64,000 nucleotides of DNA. It comes from Clostridium sp. 'deep sea' (GTDB lineage Bacteria > Bacillota > UBA994 > PWPR01). Of the stretch, positions 27,722 to 36,586 are shown one piece after another. The notes beneath the pieces are model-generated. The model did not search any database. It saw only the letters and a list, made by a program, of their open reading frames with translations, and was not told the DNA's origin. The stretch lies in the NCBI RefSeq assembly GCF_014931565.1, contig NZ_CP063353.1, forward strand, positions 2,604,001-2,668,000, read 5' to 3'. The position numbers and the translations under genes are program-made. Numbering within the stretch: position 1 is the first letter of the stretch; every line of letters begins with the position of its first letter.

Positions 27722-28975
27722 ATGGGCGAAGCTAAAATTGAAGATGCTGGTAAAAAAATGGGCGAAGCTAAAATTGAAGTTCTTAAGCCAGTTGTATCAA
27801 TGACAGGTGCTAAAACTATTACAAATGGTTTCAATAACAAGCTTGAGTTCCAATTAATTGACCCACGCGATAATAGTGTAATGTCTAATGATGTTAAAGT
27901 TGAAGTAGCTGGTGCTTTAGTAACATATGTACCTACATTTGATCAAAAAGCTGGCGAAACTTTAGATTCAAACAAAGAAGTTTGGACTGGCACATATTAC
28001 ACTAAAGAAGTAGATTTTGAAAAAGCTATTAAAGATGAAAAAGAATTAGTTGCTGATGTTATCATGGATGGTGACAATTCTGTAGACGTTAAAGTATTAG
28101 CTATTCCTATAGTAGAAGGTACTTTAACAGCTACTCCTGAGCATGTAATTATTGGTCAAGCAACTAACATTACTTTAACTTATACAGATGGTGATGGAAA
28201 CCCATTAGCTGATCGTATAGTTAAACTAAATGGTGACGAAGTTAGTAAAACAGATGAAGATGGTAAAATTCTTTACTCATCATCAGCAACAAGTTCTTTA
28301 GCTTTAGTATTCGAAGCTGAAACTGATTATGATACTGATAAAGTAAGTAAAAAAGTATCATCTAAAGCTGATACAGAAGGTCCTAAAGTTGAAGTATTAA
28401 GTATATCTAAAGATGGTAAATCTGCTACATTAAAGATTACTGATAATGTAAGATTACATGTAACATATATAAACGGCGAATTAGTAGAAATGAAATTCCC
28501 TAAAGCTGACGCTATTCACGTAGTTACAGGTTTAGTACCTGGAATCAACAAGGTTGAATTCTTATCTGCTGATACAAACTTTAACTATACAGAGCAAACA
28601 ATTGAAATTGAAGTTGAAGCTCCTGTAATTGAAAAAGTAGAATTTACTCTAAACAATGCAGTTGGAGACTTAGGTACACCAGTTAAAATTGGTACAACTT
28701 CTATGGTTCCAGCTCGTTTAGTAGAAGAATTAGGCGTTTCATTTGCTTGGGATGCAGAATCTCAAACAGTTGAGTACACCTATGGTGAAACAACAGTTAA
28801 ATTAACAGTAGACAGCAAAACTGGTATTGTTAATGGAGAAAATGTTCCTTTATCTGAAGCTCCATACCTAAACGCACAAGGTAGACTTATGGTTCCTGTA
28901 AGAATGGTTGGTCAAAGCTTAGGATTTGATGTAAAATGGACATCTGATGATGCTCCAATCATTATCTCTAAATAA
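27722..28975 (+). CDS. Surface protein paralogue 4, C-terminal 417 residues (displaced frame)
   Basis: Continues paralogue 4 after the break: GKKMGEAKIEV, IDPRDNS, ATPEHVIIGQATNITLTY, ITDNVRLHVTY and the C-terminal PF07833-type domain (SMVPARLVEELGVSFAW, LMVPVRMVGQSLGFDVKW). It has no ribosome binding site or signal peptide, so it is unlikely to be made as a separate protein. Its first 20 residues contain the duplicated MGEAKIE (22-base repeat at 27722-27743 and 27758-27779). The inserted segment is about 28-31 bases, one base more than a multiple of three, which explains the frame change. Confidence 0.6.
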   Translation: MGEAKIEDAGKKMGEAKIEVLKPVVSMTGAKTITNGFNNKLEFQLIDPRDNSVMSNDVKVEVAGALVTYVPTFDQKAGETLDSNKEVWTGTYYTKEVDFEKAIKDEKELVADVIMDGDNSVDVKVLAIPIVEGTLTATPEHVIIGQATNITLTYTDGDGNPLADRIVKLNGDEVSKTDEDGKILYSSSATSSLALVFEAETDYDTDKVSKKVSSKADTEGPKVEVLSISKDGKSATLKITDNVRLHVTYINGELVEMKFPKADAIHVVTGLVPGINKVEFLSADTNFNYTEQTIEIEVEAPVIEKVEFTLNNAVGDLGTPVKIGTTSMVPARLVEELGVSFAWDAESQTVEYTYGETTVKLTVDSKTGIVNGENVPLSEAPYLNAQGRLMVPVRMVGQSLGFDVKWTSDDAPIIISK

Positions 28976-28995
28976 GTCATAAACTTAACCTAATA

Positions 28996-29030
28996 AAAAA
29001 GCCTATTGCCACTGGCAATAGGCTTTATTT
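28996..29030 (+). terminator. Intrinsic terminator after paralogue 4
   Basis: AAAAAGCCTATTGCCA-ct-GGCAATAGGCTTTATTT, a long stem with a T-rich tail. Confidence 0.85.
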
Positions 29031-29350
29031 ATTGCAAAATAAGTTAAACTACTTAATTATATTAAAATGTCTATTTTTTTTATTTTAACTCCTTAACATC
29101 CACAAACATCCATGTATAAAAACCCAAATATATACTTATATACTTGCACCATACTTAACATTTCATATAAATTACCTACATAGCCATGGTAAATAATATA
29201 TAAGTTGATATTTTAAATAAAAATCAACTTTAAAATAAAATAATTAACTAATATATTATAAAATTTGGTATCACTATAACAATAATTACGTTTGTGTTAC
29301 AAACAATATAAAGCTATTGTAAATATTACTGCTCCTCAAGTAGTATATTG
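29031..29350. other. AT-rich spacer before paralogue 5
   Basis: 320 bases without a gene. A GTGTTACAAAC string near 29294 resembles part of element A; otherwise nothing is supported. Confidence 0.3.
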
Positions 29351-29530
29351 TTGCAATGTAGGTAGGTTATCCATTCATATTAAATGTTTACCAAGTGTAA
29401 CAAAAATATTAATAAAGTCTACGCAAAGAAGTATGCCGGCTAATTTTAGCGTAGGTTTTTAACGTAAGGTAATTATTTATTATATCCTTAGTGTTTGATA
29501 TAAAATATGAATGGTTACCTACTCATTGTA
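29351..29530 (+). ncRNA. Structured 5' leader or inverted-repeat element before paralogue 5
   Basis: The arms CAATG, TAGGTA and CCATTCATATT (29354-29381) are complementary to AATATGAATGG, TACCTA and CATTG (29504-29528), closing a domain of about 120 bases. Inside it CTACGC pairs with GCGTAG followed by TTTTT (29419-29461), a terminator-like hairpin, and TTACC can pair with GGTAA. It ends about 20 bases before the AGGAGG of the gene at 29566. Either a regulatory leader or a small non-autonomous inverted-repeat element would fit. The internal ACGCAAAG recalls c-di-GMP-I riboswitches, but the rest of that consensus is missing. Confidence 0.35.
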
Positions 29531-29565
29531 AGCTTCTACACATCATATGAGGAGGAACCATATTT

Positions 29566-32500
29566 ATGAAGCGATTTTTAGCTATATTTGCCATGATTGC
29601 AATGATAGTAAGCATGTTTAGTGGGGTAGCATTTGCTGCTGATAAAAAGGTTTATGTACAAGTAGATAATGATATTTTAGATTACGGTAAAGATTTTAAT
29701 ACTGTAACTTTAAGTGGTAAAATTTTCAACTCAACAAGTAATGCTTTAGAAAAATTAGATGCAGAATTAAAGGTATATAAAGATTCTGTTGACCTTGCTA
29801 ATTTAGTAACAACCATAAACGCTAAAGACGGATCGTTTTCTGTTTTAATACAAACAGACTCATCAAAGACTGGTGTTGCTAACTATATAATTGTTGGTAC
29901 AAACGTAACTGATGAGTATGATTTTGAAGTAGATGGTGAAGCAGCTAAAGCTCAAGATAGCTTTACAATTGTTTATAAAACAGAGTTAGCTGAGCCAAAT
30001 ACTTTAGAGTTTAACTACCCAGTAACTGGCCAACAGGTAGTTCAAGGCGTATTTGTTAATGAAGATGCTGATAAAGATAGCGATGTAATTACTATTGCTT
30101 ATAAAGATGCCCCTATATCAGCAATTGTTACAGCTAACTTTCACAATGAAAAGTCATTTGGTTTTTTATTTAATGGTGATTTATTTACCAAGGTTGGTGA
30201 CATTGGTATTTATGTAAATGGTGTTTTAGCTGTAAGTGGTAGAGTTAAAGCCGGAGACCTAAATGTTTCTTTAGTAAACAATGAGGTTGTAAAGGCTTTA
30301 GAAGACCAAAAAGTAACTCTTAAGTTTAGCTTAGCAGATGAATATTTAAACAGTGCTAAAGATGGCTTAGCCACTGATTTGCAACTGCGTTATTCAGTTA
30401 AAGATTCTGATGATGAATTTGCTAAAAATAATTCAAATGCCAATGTAGAAAATGTAGCTATTACAGGCTTAAACTTCAATAAAGAACAAGTTGAAGTTAC
30501 ACTAGAGTGTAATGATTGGGATAAGGGTAATTATACTATGGCTGTTGAGCTATATGATAGCAATAATACAACTATTGTATTAGAAAAAAGCCTCGACTTA
30601 CGTGTAATTGAACCAGCTAGATATAACCTAGTAACATTTAATATCGACGAGTTAAAAGTTGGCGATAACAACATTAACTTTACGGATATTGCTGTTAAAG
30701 AATATAAAAATAGTATTGCTACAGCTAACAATTTTCTTGAAGTTACCTATGAAGGTGCTGGAATAGAAAAAACAACTCAGAGATTTCCTGGTTATGATAG
30801 CTCGGTTACAGATTCAAGCTTTAATATTAAACCAACCAAAACCGGAACAGTGAAATTTACAGTTAAGGTTTTTGGTGATGAATATGCAAACGATGATGAA
30901 GCTAATTATACATTTGCTACTAAGGAAATAGAAGTTAAGGGTTGGAACATAGAGGTTTCACCCCAAACAGCTATGGTGGATATTGAAACAGAATTTACTG
31001 TTGCTATTACCGATGAAAATGGTAATCCTGTTAACAATGCAGTAGTTAAATTAGACTTTGGCTCTACAACAGAAACAGCTGTAGATGGAACAACAGAGAA
31101 TATTGTTGGTGGTATTTATACCTTCGATAAAGAATTTACTACTGTAGAAAACGTAACAGTGGCAGCGTTTAAAAAAGATGAAGTACTAGCAGAAGTAACT
31201 TTAACAGATGAAATTAAAGTAAAAGGTGAAGAGGTATATACAGTAACTTCTGATATAGCTGTATTAGTGAATGGTGAAGAGCAAGAAATGTATATTACCG
31301 TTCTTAATGAAGAAGGCAATGTAGTTTATCCTAGCTTTGTACGTGAAGATGTAACTTTAGTAGACGGTAAAGACGATACTCAAACAGGTACTAATCCAAC
31401 AGTTACAACCCGTAAAGACTTAGATGGCGACGGAGTTAAAGAGGCTATTAAAGTTAAAGTTACTGCAACAGCTGACCAGCATACTTTAATTTTACGTGCC
31501 ACAACAGATAACGGTAAAAAAATGGGTGAAATAAAACTTGACGTTAAAAAGCCCCAAGTTGTATTCACTAAAGGAACAAAATTAACCCATAATATTGATA
31601 CAGAGCTAGAGTTTAAGGTACTTGACCCTAGAGATAATTCTGTAATGAATGATACAGTGGAACTAAAGGCTGTTTATTTAGCAGATGGCAGTATTGACTA
31701 TGCTACAGATGCTAACTTAGCATTAAATGATGATGGTGTGTGGGCAGCTAAAGTTAAAATTAGTGGTGTTGACTACGAAAAAGCTGAAAAAGATGAAAAA
31801 ACAGTTGAAGTGAAGTTAGTTATTGGTGATGTTGAATTGCAAACTATAGAAGTAGTTAAACCTACATTAACTGCTACTCCAAATAAAATTATTATTGGCT
31901 CTGCTTCAAACATTGTTTTAACTTATACTGATGCAGAAGGCAACATTTTAACTGAGCGTGAAGTTAAGCTTGGGGAGGATGTAGTTGGTGAAACAAATGA
32001 AGAGGGTCAAGTTGTTTATGCAGCTTCTTCAATAAGCTCATTGTCTTTAGAGTTTAAGGCTGAAACAGATGTAACAAATGTTTACACAACACTAAAAGTT
32101 AAATCTACTGCTGATACTCTAGCACCTGTAGTTACTGCTCCAGAAACAGTGATTGGAAATAAAGTGACAATTACAATTAAAGATAATGTAATGGTAACTG
32201 CTGTATATGTAAATGGTAAAAAAGTAGATATGTACTTCTCAAGACCAGAGATTACTTACGAAGCAGATGTTAAACCAGGTGAAAATACCTTTTTTGTACA
32301 GGCAGCTGACTCTAAACATAACTATGTAGAAACAAATATAGTTGTAACAGCACAAAAAGCAGAGCCAGTTAAGTTTACCATAGGTAATGAAACAAAGTAT
32401 GGCACACCTGCTCTTAATAACAATGTAACAATGGTTCCAGTACGTTTTGCTCAAGATTTAGGTGCTACAGTAGATTGGAACAACACAACTCGTACCGTAA

Positions 32501-32700
32501 CCTATTACTTAGGTGAAACTAAAATCTCCATGACTTTAGGTAGCAAAACTGCAACTGTAAACGGTGAAAATGTTCAAGTTACAGTTGCACCATACCTAAA
32601 CAAAGCTGGCAGAACAATGGTTCCTTTAAGAATGATTGCTCAAGAATTAGGTTTTACAGTAAACTGGACATCTAATAGTGCTCCAATAGTTATTGAATAA
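29566..32700 (+). CDS. Large secreted surface protein with C-terminal stalk domain, paralogue 5
   Basis: 1044 residues. Signal peptide MKRFLAIFAMIAMIVSMF, likely cut after VAFA; the ribosome binding site and first codons are nearly identical to those of paralogue 4. It lacks extra N-terminal modules and goes directly into the core: LSGKIFNSTSNALEKLDAEL, PVTGQQVVQGVFVNEDA, SFGFLFNGD, GWNIEVSP, DENGNPVNNA, LVNGEEQ, RATTDNGKKMGE, DPRDNS and IKDNVMV. It ends with the PF07833-type domain (TMVPVRFAQDLGATVDW, TMVPLRMIAQELGFTVNW). Unlike its five paralogues it has no cysteine in the GCG motif (here GAG). Codon use is uniform, like paralogue 4. Probably an abundant envelope protein. Confidence 0.8.
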   Translation: MKRFLAIFAMIAMIVSMFSGVAFAADKKVYVQVDNDILDYGKDFNTVTLSGKIFNSTSNALEKLDAELKVYKDSVDLANLVTTINAKDGSFSVLIQTDSSKTGVANYIIVGTNVTDEYDFEVDGEAAKAQDSFTIVYKTELAEPNTLEFNYPVTGQQVVQGVFVNEDADKDSDVITIAYKDAPISAIVTANFHNEKSFGFLFNGDLFTKVGDIGIYVNGVLAVSGRVKAGDLNVSLVNNEVVKALEDQKVTLKFSLADEYLNSAKDGLATDLQLRYSVKDSDDEFAKNNSNANVENVAITGLNFNKEQVEVTLECNDWDKGNYTMAVELYDSNNTTIVLEKSLDLRVIEPARYNLVTFNIDELKVGDNNINFTDIAVKEYKNSIATANNFLEVTYEGAGIEKTTQRFPGYDSSVTDSSFNIKPTKTGTVKFTVKVFGDEYANDDEANYTFATKEIEVKGWNIEVSPQTAMVDIETEFTVAITDENGNPVNNAVVKLDFGSTTETAVDGTTENIVGGIYTFDKEFTTVENVTVAAFKKDEVLAEVTLTDEIKVKGEEVYTVTSDIAVLVNGEEQEMYITVLNEEGNVVYPSFVREDVTLVDGKDDTQTGTNPTVTTRKDLDGDGVKEAIKVKVTATADQHTLILRATTDNGKKMGEIKLDVKKPQVVFTKGTKLTHNIDTELEFKVLDPRDNSVMNDTVELKAVYLADGSIDYATDANLALNDDGVWAAKVKISGVDYEKAEKDEKTVEVKLVIGDVELQTIEVVKPTLTATPNKIIIGSASNIVLTYTDAEGNILTEREVKLGEDVVGETNEEGQVVYAASSISSLSLEFKAETDVTNVYTTLKVKSTADTLAPVVTAPETVIGNKVTITIKDNVMVTAVYVNGKKVDMYFSRPEITYEADVKPGENTFFVQAADSKHNYVETNIVVTAQKAEPVKFTIGNETKYGTPALNNNVTMVPVRFAQDLGATVDWNNTTRTVTYYLGETKISMTLGSKTATVNGENVQVTVAPYLNKAGRTMVPLRMIAQELGFTVNWTSNSAPIVIE

Positions 32701-32732
32701 TTATAGCTAAATTAATAGTTTGGTGTTACAAT

Positions 32733-32769
32733 AAAAATAGGTGGTTGAATTTTTCAGCCACCTATTTTT
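32733..32769 (+). terminator. Intrinsic terminator after paralogue 5
   Basis: AAAAATAGGTGG-t-TGAA pairs with TTCA-g-CCACCTATTTTT. Confidence 0.85.
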
Positions 32770-33037
32770 ATATTACATATTAATGTGTATAAGTTTTTAG
32801 CAAAAGAATAATTTAGTTTATTAAATTATAATTACCAATATGGCATTTATATTAAGCTAATGATATAATAAGCGTAGCTATGCCATAATTATTAATTTAT
32901 TTTATTTTAATAGTACAAAATATGAAACTTTTTGTAAGAAAAATAGTCTAATCTTTATGGGTAAATTGTGTTAAAATTAAAACTAGATTAAGTTGATTTT
33001 TGCAAAAGCAAAAATACAAGATTAAGGGGGAGTTTCT
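32770..33037. other. AT-rich spacer before paralogue 6
   Basis: No gene. The ribosome binding site GGGGG at about 33028 precedes a TTG start. No copy of element A or B is clear. Confidence 0.3.
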
Positions 33038-36000
33038 TTGAAGCGCATATTATCAATAACAGCCATAGTAGCTCTAATAGTAAGCATGTTTAGCGGAGTA
33101 GCTTTAGCTGAAGGTAATGCTAAAGTAGTATTAGATAGGAAAGTCGTTGAATTAAACGGTAATAGTGGTGGTAATGTTATTATTTCTGGTCGTGTAGTAA
33201 GTAATTATTCTACAGTAAATGCTAGTGGTTATGCTTATATTCAGGACTCAGGTGCGAATATTATAGGTTATAAAGTACCTTTTACAAACGGAAGATTTGA
33301 TATAAAAATTTTTGAGAGTATGTTAACAGCTGGTACATATACAGTAAAGTTTGATAGCTGTACTGAATACTCGTGGATAAATGGTGATGAGGATGAGTTT
33401 AGGGTTATTCCTCAAATAGAGTTTTCAGAAGGTTCACTGAATATGAACTTTCCAGTACCTACTCAGCCAATTATTAGAGGATATTTTCCAAATCAAGATG
33501 GAGATAAATATATCTTAAAAATTGGTTATATACAAACAGGTACTGATAATATGCAGACTCATATAGCAACTGCTATATCTAACGGTAAAACTTTTGGCTT
33601 TTTAATGGATAGTACTTATATGAGTCACACAGGTGAAATAGGTATCTTCGCTTACCCAAAAGATGGTGGTGCCGGTGTATTAATGATGAAAGGAAATCTT
33701 GCACCAGCTGATTTACCTGTTAACTTAATCACCAAAAGAGTACCTCATTCATTAAATAATCAACCTATTGTAATAGACTTAAACTTACCCGATAAGTATA
33801 TAAGTGGTAGTAAAATGGAGAGCCCGTATACAATTACTGCTCAAGCTTACGATAAAGATTCAAATAGAAAACATGAAAATATATCTGTTGTTGGTAATGG
33901 AAGTACAAACAACAAGTTTATTGATAAAAATAAGCAAACAGCCTCTTTTGAATTGTTTTGTAATGATTGGGGTAAATCTGATGTTAATTTAATTATTGAG
34001 TTAAGAGAAAATAGCAAAGTTATAATGGCAAGTACATTTGAACTAAAGATAGTTAACCCAGATACCTACACCTTAATGGGATGGGGTTTAGATGAAGTTA
34101 GTGTTGGTGATATTGTTTTGGGTTTTCCCAGTATGTTATCAGGTACTTTTCCTGGAGACACAAATATAGTTCAAAATATTGAAATTAAAAAGTATGAAAG
34201 TGGCACTACACCTAAGGTTTGTAAATATGTTGAGGTAAGAGCTGAGGGTTGTGGAGTAGATAAAATACTAAGAAACTATGGAGATAACCCAACAGTTAAA
34301 AATAATGTTGGTATTATTACACCTACAAAAACAGGAAAAATGGATTTTACTATTAAGGTATATTCGGATGAAAATGATAAATCTCCTAACGAAACGTTTA
34401 AGAAAACAATTAATATTACTGGCTATAATATTACATTTAATAGAGATGCGATTGAGGTAGATACAACTGCAGACTTTATTGTTACAGTAAGAGATGAAAA
34501 TGATGATCCTGTAAATAATGCAATTATTAAACTCGGTACTAAAACAATAGTAAGTGGATCTACAGCAAATATTAGTAATGGTACCTACATCTATAAAGAT
34601 GATGAAAAGAATCTATTTAGTGAAGTAGGTCAATTAACCCTTAATGTAAGTGGATATCATCATGGTAATTGGATAGATGTTAGTTTTAATGATGCAATTG
34701 ATGTAACTGGTAAAGAGGTGTATTCATTAAATAGTAAAACCAACATACTTGTAAATGGTGCCCAAGAAGAAGTATATGTTTCAACTATTGATCAGAGTGG
34801 TGATGTTATATTCCCAAGATTCGAACGTATAGATATTGATGCAGAGGGAAATAAATCAACACCAATTTCAATTACAAGTGGTGCGTATAAAGATTTTGAT
34901 AACGATGGTGAAAAAGAATCTGCTAGACTAAATATATTACCAAACTTTAATCAAGCAAAAATGATTATTAGAGCAGTTACTGATGGTGGTAAAAAAATGG
35001 GACAAATAACCTTTAATGTTCAACCTCCAAAAGTTGTAATGGAGAAAACAAGTAGTGCTACTGAGAACATTAAGGCACAATTTAAGTTCAAAATTATTGA
35101 TCCACGTAATAACAGTGTTTTAGATAAAGAAGTATACTTTCAAACTGATGATAAATATGTAGATTTCTCACTCAAAGATGAGGATAATGACTATATTAAT
35201 ATTAGTGATGGTAAAAGCAGTGCAGAAGAGCCTAATTCAGATGAAGAATATATCTATACTTTATTAGTTGATGATGTTGACTGGGATAAAGCTGAAGACA
35301 AAGAGTATATACCTACAATTGGCTTATATATTGAAAATGGTGCAACAGATATCAAAATGTTAGATATACCTGTTAAAAAGCCAGAATTAAAATGTAATCC
35401 TAGTGAAATAGTTGTTGGCACAGTAGCTGCTGTAACTATTACTTACGTTGATGGAGATGGAAATCCACTAGAGGGATACGAAGTTAAAGTTAATGATGAA
35501 GACCTAGGTGAAACTGATGAAATGGGTCGAGTATTCTTTAATGCTGCGTCAGTTGGTGGGGTAAGTCATATATTTAAGGCTAAGACAGATGACTTTAATG
35601 ATGAGAATAGTGATATTATAGACCCAAGTGACAAAAATAAGGATACTATCTTAACTGAAGCTAAACTTAAGTCTGTAATTGATATGAAGGGACCTGAGGT
35701 AACAGCTCCAGCAAAAACAAATAAAAGTAGTGCTATGATTATTATTGAAGATAATGTACGTGTTGAGTTAGCGTATGTTTACACTACTGCAGGAGTAGAA
35801 AAAGTAGATATTAAAATCCCAATGGGAAGAGCTTACCACCCTGTTAAGTTAAAACAAGGTGTAAATAAGTTTACTGTTGAAGCTATGGATATTAATAAAC
35901 AGTTTAGTACTACTGATATAACAATTGTTTACGATCCAAGCTATGATCCTAATGCTGGTACAACACCAACGCCTAATCCTGATCCAACAACACCAGATCC

Positions 36001-36388
36001 GGACCCAACAACACCGGATCCAACACCTACGCCAACTCCGTCTGCTTCTGTAACATTTACAATTGGTGAGAGTACAGAGTATGGTGTGCCTGTTCTTAAG
36101 AATAGTGTAACTATGGTTCCGGTACGTTTTGCACAGGCTTTGGGTGCTTCATTCGATTGGGATGGCACTACCAGAACAGTAACCTATTCTTTAGGTGACA
36201 AAGTAGTTAAGGTAACAGTTGGTAAATCATTTGCAGTTGTAAATGGAGTAAACGTATTAATGGATGCCCCAGCATACTTAAATTCTCAACAACGTACTAT
36301 GGTTCCTGTAAGAATGATTGCTAGAGAGCTTGGTTTTAATACCGAGTGGAAGGGCAATGACAAACCAATTAAAATATTTAAGAAGTAA
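33038..36388 (+). CDS. Large secreted surface protein with Pro/Thr linker and stalk domain, paralogue 6
   Basis: 1116 residues. Signal peptide MKRILSITAIVALIVSMF, likely cut after VALA; TTG start after GGGGG. The N-terminal region is the most diverged of the family, but the core is clear: TFGFLMDS, EGCGVDKILRNYG, NITFNRDAIEVDTTADF, ILVNGAQEE, RAVTDGGKKMGQ, DPRNNS and IEDNVRV. A linker of about 40 residues made of Pro, Thr and Asp repeats (about 968-1005) precedes the C-terminal PF07833-type domain (TMVPVRFAQALGASFDW, TMVPVRMIARELGFNTEW). Such linkers often span the cell wall, supporting the view that the stalk domain is placed apart from the ectodomain. An IS1182-type element begins about 20 bases after the stop, where a terminator would be expected. 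Confidence 0.8.
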   Translation: MKRILSITAIVALIVSMFSGVALAEGNAKVVLDRKVVELNGNSGGNVIISGRVVSNYSTVNASGYAYIQDSGANIIGYKVPFTNGRFDIKIFESMLTAGTYTVKFDSCTEYSWINGDEDEFRVIPQIEFSEGSLNMNFPVPTQPIIRGYFPNQDGDKYILKIGYIQTGTDNMQTHIATAISNGKTFGFLMDSTYMSHTGEIGIFAYPKDGGAGVLMMKGNLAPADLPVNLITKRVPHSLNNQPIVIDLNLPDKYISGSKMESPYTITAQAYDKDSNRKHENISVVGNGSTNNKFIDKNKQTASFELFCNDWGKSDVNLIIELRENSKVIMASTFELKIVNPDTYTLMGWGLDEVSVGDIVLGFPSMLSGTFPGDTNIVQNIEIKKYESGTTPKVCKYVEVRAEGCGVDKILRNYGDNPTVKNNVGIITPTKTGKMDFTIKVYSDENDKSPNETFKKTINITGYNITFNRDAIEVDTTADFIVTVRDENDDPVNNAIIKLGTKTIVSGSTANISNGTYIYKDDEKNLFSEVGQLTLNVSGYHHGNWIDVSFNDAIDVTGKEVYSLNSKTNILVNGAQEEVYVSTIDQSGDVIFPRFERIDIDAEGNKSTPISITSGAYKDFDNDGEKESARLNILPNFNQAKMIIRAVTDGGKKMGQITFNVQPPKVVMEKTSSATENIKAQFKFKIIDPRNNSVLDKEVYFQTDDKYVDFSLKDEDNDYINISDGKSSAEEPNSDEEYIYTLLVDDVDWDKAEDKEYIPTIGLYIENGATDIKMLDIPVKKPELKCNPSEIVVGTVAAVTITYVDGDGNPLEGYEVKVNDEDLGETDEMGRVFFNAASVGGVSHIFKAKTDDFNDENSDIIDPSDKNKDTILTEAKLKSVIDMKGPEVTAPAKTNKSSAMIIIEDNVRVELAYVYTTAGVEKVDIKIPMGRAYHPVKLKQGVNKFTVEAMDINKQFSTTDITIVYDPSYDPNAGTTPTPNPDPTTPDPDPTTPDPTPTPTPSASVTFTIGESTEYGVPVLKNSVTMVPVRFAQALGASFDWDGTTRTVTYSLGDKVVKVTVGKSFAVVNGVNVLMDAPAYLNSQQRTMVPVRMIARELGFNTEWKGNDKPIKIFKK

Positions 36389-36586
36389 ATAAAAATAACT
36401 CAAATCAAAAAGGGGCTGTCGTGAAATAGGAATTTTAACCCCTAAAAACAAGAAATAATAAAAACCTGCTAGGTATAACACTAAAGAACAGTGTAAATGG
36501 CCTAGTAGGTTTCTTATTTTATGGTCTACTATTGAATTTTGGGTATAACAAATAAAGGTACAGTGGCTAAAGAGAAGCTTTTTCAA

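Noticed and set aside
29400-29470. c-di-GMP-I riboswitch before paralogue 5
   Set aside because: Only ACGCAAAG and a CCGGCTAA string fit; the GGCAAACC half and the second stem with its receptor are missing.
36278-36586. 102-codon minus-strand frame at the IS1182 left end
   Set aside because: It runs across the IS border and the 3' end of paralogue 6, with no family match or start signal.
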